Shown here in pieces: positions 60,201-64,000 of a stretch of 64,000 nucleotides of DNA (its first letter is position 1; each line of letters opens with the position of its first letter). Below the pieces are notes generated by a model that saw nothing but the letters and a program-made list of their open reading frames with translations, did no database searches and had not been told where the DNA came from. A program made the translations under genes and the position numbers. The stretch covers positions 2,546,501 to 2,610,500 of the forward strand of contig NZ_CP012836.1 of assembly GCF_001593605.1 (NCBI RefSeq), read 5' to 3'. The stretch is from Algoriphagus sanaruensis. Lineage in GTDB: Bacteria > Bacteroidota > Bacteroidia > Cytophagales > Cyclobacteriaceae.

Positions 60201-60404
60201 TTTCCAGAGCCCTCCAGAAGCAGAGCCCGCATAGATGATATCTGGGTCATCATCCACAGCATCAATGGCTGTGATTCGTCCACTCATTGCACCAGGGCCT
60301 ATACTCCTGGCTTTCATGGATTTAAACCATTCCATATCGACCTGCTGCGCTTGCATCGCAAACGAGAAGAAGGTCGCTAGGATCAGTAAGTAAATTTTTT
60401 TCAT
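57261..60404 (-). CDS. Sortilin/VPS10-like BNR-repeat exported protein
   Basis: A 1047-residue secreted protein with a signal peptide (residues 1-19, ending QAQ). Repeated Asp-box-like turns (SxDGGKTW types such as TTDGGKTWKK, SEDGGEKF, STDSGETWEI, TTDGGKTWTN) run through about residues 40-720. They form the multi-bladed propeller fold of sortilin/BNR and glycosyl-hydrolase-like proteins. The last 300 residues include a beta-sandwich (NRPFGGRLSFFINEDKEK) and a helical, charged tail. The substrate is unknown; propeller-mediated binding or sugar/peptide hydrolysis are possible. Confidence 0.88.
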   Translation of the reverse strand: MKKIYLLILATFFSFAMQAQQVDMEWFKSMKARSIGPGAMSGRITAIDAVDDDPDIIYAGSASGGLWKSTSGGITWEPIFDNERVHSIGAISIYQKNPNIIWVGTGEGNPRNSLNLGYGVYRSLDAGKTWQLMGLEKTRAIHRIIVHPDDPNTVFVGAIGSPWGTQEERGVYKTTDGGKTWKKTLYVDQKTGVGEMIMDPTNPNKLFVNMWEHRRYPWFFESGGESSGLYVTHDGGENWKKLTAEENGIPKGKLGRMGLAISAANPNKVYALIESSKNALYASEDGGEKFSMINDNSDIGDRPFYYFEIYADPKNENRIYTLYSRVGISEDGGKSFSQLLQYDGVHPDHHAWYINPNDPSLLIDGNDGGLNISRDMGKTWFFAESLPVGQFYHINVDNELPYNVYGGMQDNGSWTGPAYLWRGDGIRNTYWQEVSFGDGFDVVSHPADSRYGYTMSQGGNVSRFDKLTGHNRVIRPTHPDKDVFLRFNWNAAIAQDPHDVNTLYYASQFLHKSTDSGETWEIISPDLTTNDSTKQRQQQTGGLTFDITGAENHTTIIAIAPSPVDKNVIWVGTDDGNLQLTTDGGKTWTNLASKLPGLPKASWIPQVQASDYNAGEVWVIANNYRNNDFSAYAYHSSDFGRTFTRIADDSKVWGYTLSIKQDVEEPNLVFLGTEYGLYVSFDKAKTWNKWEHGYPKAVSTYDMTIQKREADLVIGTFGRAIYVLDDIRPLRSFAKNSGKAPAGKITAFPAPDAYQAEIQQPHGERFMASAKYAGENRPFGGRLSFFINEDKEKLDSVTVKIYNESGEQIRTLKTLPSKGVNRIIWNLDRKSTAEMTGGFGGGGQGGNRRGFFEPSGGDALPGTYRLVFHYGQDSSESKIQVNADPRIETKLTDLQKREAFLKKVEGLSSEVSASTKKLDEAQKVLDKVNAITKDIKTDESKALSDAAKEIKKKLDATREAFNGPRREGQGIVRNLYPTTMTRLFAPRSYANSSYGAPGATEERLFTQAKEAADEAIAKVNEFMSGDWKTFEEKVKATKIDLFEAVNK

Positions 60405-60571
60405 GTTGGTTTTGGATTTTATTCTTTGAGAAAATAAATCAAAAGAATTGAATTTACAGTAAGGTATTTTTTGAAAGGGGAAGAATCGGAATTCCCGGGC
60501 TTGTCTAAATTATATTGTTGGTTTGGGCATAGCCTTTCTTTTCATTTTCTTTAACAAAAAAAATTACTGAT

Positions 60572-62410
60572 ATGCGAAACATCTGGACAAAGCCTTGGAT
60601 TGGGCTTTTTCTCTTTATGGTAGGAACCTCTGTACAAGGACAAACAGGGCGATTTCAGCAAGCTGTGGACTATCAAATGGAGGTTTCGATGGATGTCGAA
60701 ACCAATCGATATTCTGGAACTCAAGTGCTGAAATACACCAACAATTCCCCAGATACCCTATTCAGGGTGTTTTATCACCTTTATTATAATGCCTTCCAAC
60801 CCGGAAGTATGATGGATGTTCGTTCTCGAACTATTGCAGATCCTGATCGAAGAGTAGGGGATCGAATTTCAAAATTAAAACCAGATGAAATCGGATACCT
60901 ACATGCCAAAACCTTAAAAATGAATGGAAAGCCTTTGAATTATCAAATGGTTGAAACCATTCTTGAAGTAGATCTTGAAGATCCAATTTTGCCAAATTCG
61001 ACTGCGACATTTGAAATGGAATTCGAAGGTCAGGTTCCACTACAAATCAGAAGATCAGGTCGTGATAGTGAAGAAGGGGTTCGATATTCCTTGTCCCAAT
61101 GGTATCCCAAAATGGCCAACCACGATGAGCAAGGATGGCACGCCAACCCTTACGTAGGTCGAGAGTTTTATGGAATTTGGGGAGACTTTGATGTCAAAAT
61201 TACCATTGATAAATCTTATGTAATTGGTGGAACGGGATATTTGCAAAACCCAAATGAGATTGGACATGGGTATGAAGATGCGGGAGTGAAAGTACCAACT
61301 CCAAAAGGAAGCAACCTAACCTGGCATTTCAAAGCACCAAAAGTTCATGACTTCATGTGGGCAGCTGACCCAAAATACAAGCATGACAAAGTGCAAATGA
61401 GCAATGGAATTACGGTCCATCACTTTTATATCCCTGGAGAAAAAACCACTGAAAGCTGGGAAAAGCTAAAAGAATATACTCCAAAAGCCATTGAGTTTCT
61501 CTCCACTAATTTTGGTCAATATCCCTACAAACAATTCTCGGTAGTACAAGGTGGAGATGGAGGGATGGAATACGCCATGTCCACCTTAGTAACTGGAGAA
61601 AGATCACTGCAAAGTTTGGTTGGAGTAATGGTTCATGAATTGGCGCATAGCTGGTTCCACGGAGTCTTAGCAAGTAATGAATCACTTTATCCGTGGATGG
61701 ATGAAGGTTTTACTTCTTATGCTACTAATCTGGCAATGTCTTCAATTTTCCAAAAATCTAATCAACCACAACGAGGCTCGTACATGGGCTACTATCGATT
61801 GGTTAAGTCTGGGCTTGAAGAACCAATGTCAACTCATTCAGATCATTACCATACCAATAGCGCCTATAGTTCAGCAGCTTATGCTAAAGGCGCTGTTTTC
61901 CTTGCTCAACTAGGCTATGTGATTGGAGAAGAAGCGCGAAATAAAGGCATGCTTCGCTATTGGAATACTTGGCAATTCAGACATCCAAATGTGAATGATT
62001 TAATTCGAGTAATGGAAAAGGAGAGTGGATTAGAATTGGATTGGTATAAGGAATACTTCGTTTACAGTACAAAAACCATTGATTATGGCGTCAAGGAAGT
62101 CAAAGCAAATGGAGAAAATACTGAAATTGTTCTGGAGCGGATTGGACTAATGCCAATGCCAATTGACTTAGTGATCACTTATAAAGATGGAAGTCAGGAA
62201 TCTGTTTATATGCCACTCGTTATTATGAGAGGCTTGAAAAATGAGGAGGAGGGACAGCCCAAGCGAGTATTTACAGACGCATGGCCTTGGACTAACTTGA
62301 CCAAATCAATTGTCATCACCCGGCCTATCTCTGATGTCAAAGCTGTAGAAATCGATCCAACAGGTAGAATGGCGGACATCGTGACTGAAAATAATAAAGT
62401 GGAGTTTTAG
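60572..62410 (+). CDS. M1-family metallopeptidase
   Basis: A 612-residue secreted zinc aminopeptidase with a signal peptide (residues 1-24, ending QGQ). The zinc site is HELAH (355-359) with Glu378 in DEGFTSYATN, and GGMEYAMSTL (330-339) matches the GxMEN exopeptidase motif with changes. A beta-rich N-terminal domain precedes it. It should release N-terminal amino acids from peptides in the periplasm, feeding the POT and APC transporters. The gene is its own unit, with a terminator after the stop. Confidence 0.93.
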   Translation: MRNIWTKPWIGLFLFMVGTSVQGQTGRFQQAVDYQMEVSMDVETNRYSGTQVLKYTNNSPDTLFRVFYHLYYNAFQPGSMMDVRSRTIADPDRRVGDRISKLKPDEIGYLHAKTLKMNGKPLNYQMVETILEVDLEDPILPNSTATFEMEFEGQVPLQIRRSGRDSEEGVRYSLSQWYPKMANHDEQGWHANPYVGREFYGIWGDFDVKITIDKSYVIGGTGYLQNPNEIGHGYEDAGVKVPTPKGSNLTWHFKAPKVHDFMWAADPKYKHDKVQMSNGITVHHFYIPGEKTTESWEKLKEYTPKAIEFLSTNFGQYPYKQFSVVQGGDGGMEYAMSTLVTGERSLQSLVGVMVHELAHSWFHGVLASNESLYPWMDEGFTSYATNLAMSSIFQKSNQPQRGSYMGYYRLVKSGLEEPMSTHSDHYHTNSAYSSAAYAKGAVFLAQLGYVIGEEARNKGMLRYWNTWQFRHPNVNDLIRVMEKESGLELDWYKEYFVYSTKTIDYGVKEVKANGENTEIVLERIGLMPMPIDLVITYKDGSQESVYMPLVIMRGLKNEEEGQPKRVFTDAWPWTNLTKSIVITRPISDVKAVEIDPTGRMADIVTENNKVEF

Positions 62411-62420
62411 GCTCCACTTT
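62396..62420 (+). terminator. Terminator overlapping the M1 peptidase stop
   Basis: A 9-bp stem AAAGTGGAG (62396-62404 with 62412-62420) that starts before the stop codon, followed by ATCTTTTG. The second hairpin 20 bases later may also serve this gene. Confidence 0.65.
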
Positions 62421-62440
62421 ATCTTTTGAAAGCATAAAAA

Positions 62441-62464
62441 AAAGGTGGAATTACTTCCACCTTT
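62441..62464. terminator. Bidirectional terminator
   Basis: A 10-bp perfect stem AAAGGTGGAA (62441-62450 with 62455-62464), with A and T runs on both sides, between the M1 peptidase gene and the facing histone H1-like gene. Confidence 0.9.
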
Positions 62465-62475
62465 TTATTTTTTGC

Positions 62476-62652
62476 TTATCCGGCGTTTTTCATGTCTTGT
62501 ACTTCAGTACGAATAGCTTGGGCCAAATTCTTTAGGTCCTGCATTCCTTTACGAACTCGAGTACCAGCTGCCTGGTTACCCTTGTCGTAGAACTTTTCGA
62601 AGTCAGCCTCAAGGCTCATTACAAGATCTTTAACTTCACTAAATCTGCTCAT
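62476..62652 (-). CDS. Histone H1-like protein
   Basis: A 58-residue charged, helical protein beginning MSRFSEVKDLVMSLEADFEK and continuing GTRVRKGMQDLKNLAQAIRTE, matching the small Hc1-like (histone H1) proteins of Bacteroidota. These are thought to bind DNA and help compact the nucleoid, though evidence in this phylum is thin. The ATG at 62652 and stop at 62476 are clear, and a terminator follows 12 bases later. Confidence 0.88.
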   Translation of the reverse strand: MSRFSEVKDLVMSLEADFEKFYDKGNQAAGTRVRKGMQDLKNLAQAIRTEVQDMKNAG

Positions 62653-62754
62653 AGTAAAAGCTTATTTTATAGGTTGATGATAAGTTTATTGTGAACCAAT
62701 ATAGCCCAAATACTTTCTATTTCAATCCAGAGGCACTTTTTTTTGAATTTTTTT

Positions 62755-64000
62755 TTATTCTCCAAAAGCAAGTGCAATCTCAGAGGTCTTGTATTGGCCA
62801 GAAGTCAACTTGTCTTTGATCGCTGAGAAGGCTGCAACAGTCTCTGCTACGTCTTCCATTGTATGTACTGCTGTAGGAATTAATCTCAAGATAATCATTC
62901 CTTTAGGTACCACTGGATAAATTACTACTGAGCAGAAGATATTGTAGTTTTCTCTCAAGTCATGAGATAATGCTGCAGCTTCACCTACTGTACCATTCAA
63001 AACTACAGGTGTAACAGGAGAATTAGATTTACCTGTGCTAAACCCATTATCATGAAGTCCTTTTCGAAGTGCGTTCACCACTTTCCAAAGATTATCCTTC
63101 AATTCCGGACGAGTTCTGAGTAATTCAAGACGCTTCAAACCACCTTCTACCAATAGCATTGGAAGGGATTTCGCGAATATTTGGGAACGCATATTGAAGC
63201 GTAGGTAGTGAACTACTTTTTCTTCACCAGCAATAAATGCACCGATAGATGCCATTGATTTGGCGAAAGTAGAAAAGTACAAGTCCACTTCATTGATTAC
63301 TCCTTGTTCTTCATGGGTACCTGCTCCTGTTTTTCCCATGGTACCAAAGCCATGCGCATCATCTACCAAAAGTCTGAATTCAAACTTTTTCTTCAGGTCA
63401 CAAATTTCCTTCAACTTACCCTGATCCCCGGTCATTCCGAATACACCTTCCGTAATTACCAGAATTCCACCACCAGTTTCTGCAGCTAACTTTGTAGCGC
63501 GCTCTAATTGCTTTTCACAGTTTTCGATGTCATTGTGAGGGAAAACGTAACGCTTGCCCATATGCATTCTCAATGCATCAATAATACAAGCATGACATTC
63601 TGAATCATAAACCACGACATCTTTGCGGTCAAGAAGGGCGTCGATCACAGACATGATCCCTTGATACCCATAATTCAACAAATAGGCTTTTTCCTTACCT
63701 ACAAAACTTGCAAGTTCATTTTCAAGCTGCTCGTGAAGGCTGGTTTGGCCAGACATCATTCGAGCTCCCATTGGATACGCAGCTCCCCATTTTGCGGCAG
63801 CATCAGCATCAGCTTTTCTTACTTCAGGGTGATTGGCTAATCCCAAATAGTTATTTAAGCTCCAGGTCAATACTTCACGTCCTTGGAATCTCATTCGGGG
63901 TGCGATTTCCCCTTCGAGTTTTGGGAACATGTAGTAGCCATCTGAAAACTGAGAATGTTTGCCCAATGGGCCCAGATTGGTGTGGAGTTTTGCAAATAGA
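62755..64000 (-). CDS. Alpha-oxoamine-synthase family PLP enzyme, N-terminus cut by window edge
   Basis: About 415 residues are visible and the frame runs off the right edge, so the true start is outside the window. The family (serine palmitoyltransferase, 2-amino-3-ketobutyrate CoA ligase, 8-amino-7-oxononanoate synthase) is shown by WSLNNYLGLANHPEVR, YDSECHACIIDALRMH, VDDAHGFGTMG and the PLP lysine in STFAKSMASIGAFIAGE. The enzyme condenses an amino acid with an acyl-CoA or acyl-ACP and loses CO2. In Bacteroidota close relatives make sphingolipid or sulfonolipid (capnine) bases, while ketobutyrate ligase is the other main option. Context does not decide. Confidence 0.85.
   Translation of the reverse strand, partial: LFAKLHTNLGPLGKHSQFSDGYYMFPKLEGEIAPRMRFQGREVLTWSLNNYLGLANHPEVRKADADAAAKWGAAYPMGARMMSGQTSLHEQLENELASFVGKEKAYLLNYGYQGIMSVIDALLDRKDVVVYDSECHACIIDALRMHMGKRYVFPHNDIENCEKQLERATKLAAETGGGILVITEGVFGMTGDQGKLKEICDLKKKFEFRLLVDDAHGFGTMGKTGAGTHEEQGVINEVDLYFSTFAKSMASIGAFIAGEEKVVHYLRFNMRSQIFAKSLPMLLVEGGLKRLELLRTRPELKDNLWKVVNALRKGLHDNGFSTGKSNSPVTPVVLNGTVGEAAALSHDLRENYNIFCSVVIYPVVPKGMIILRLIPTAVHTMEDVAETVAAFSAIKDKLTSGQYKTSEIALAFGE

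Overview
The window reads as one stretch of a Bacteroidota chromosome, most likely Cytophagales/Cyclobacteriaceae (Algoriphagus-like). The evidence is the gliding protein GldC, ribosomal protein THX, the DUF4301, DUF3098 and DUF2452 families, LytS/LytTR pairs, a TonB receptor with a carboxypeptidase-like N-terminus, AT-rich spacers, almost no Shine-Dalgarno sites, and several matches to the Bacteroidota promoter TTTG-N17-23-TAnnTTTG. This taxonomic call is inference from gene content. I see no rRNA, tRNA, CRISPR array, insertion sequence or prophage block. Most of the window is core metabolism and housekeeping.

Layout. 0-4.3 kb: a leftward arginine operon (GNAT acetyltransferase, argG, argC, argD cut by the left edge) behind a structured leader holding a 39-codon ORF with three AGG arginine codons. 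4.4-8.2 kb: class V aminotransferase, zinc-ribbon membrane protein, FrnE-like DsbA protein, DUF4301 protein. 8.4-10.6 kb: 5-oxoprolinase pxpA-pxpB-pxpC. 10.8-15.5 kb: THX, small lipoprotein, YdeI/DUF1905 protein, YtxH-like protein, methionine aminotransferase with DUF1684, TIM-barrel isomerase. 15.7-22.9 kb: TraB/GumN-LytS-LytTR facing gamma-glutamyltransferase, then S9 peptidase and an orphan HPt protein. 23-29.1 kb: a three-gene unit of unknown role, deoxynucleoside kinase and 3-hydroxybutyryl-CoA dehydrogenase, CvfB, a frameshifted ArsC-family gene, YkgJ, a ROK kinase without its zinc cysteines, and a lipoprotein. 29.3-35.2 kb: membrane protein-parE-parC-trmH.

35.2-45.9 kb: outer-membrane protein, cyclophilin, pckA, POT peptide transporter, an empty 650-bp spacer, TonB receptor, gldC, scoAB CoA-transferase. 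46-49.9 kb: ribF-truB-DUF3098-ftsX, pdeM, DUF2147. 50-57.2 kb: a second, diverged gamma-glutamyltransferase, a CarboxypepD_reg protein, DEAD-box helicase, a muramidase without a signal peptide, DinB, an amino-acid permease. 57.3-64 kb: a sortilin/BNR-repeat protein, M1 aminopeptidase, a histone H1-like protein, and an alpha-oxoamine-synthase family enzyme cut by the right edge.

A recurring theme is peptide and amino-acid use: exported S9 and M1 peptidases, two gamma-glutamyltransferases, a POT importer, an APC permease, 5-oxoprolinase, aminotransferases, and the ketone-body/hydroxyacyl-CoA enzymes feeding pckA. I do not see a clear new multi-gene system. The best leads are the arginine leader, the ArsC frameshift, the DUF2452 triad, the phage-like muramidase, the diverged second gamma-glutamyltransferase and the possible sulfonolipid/sphingolipid enzyme at the right edge.
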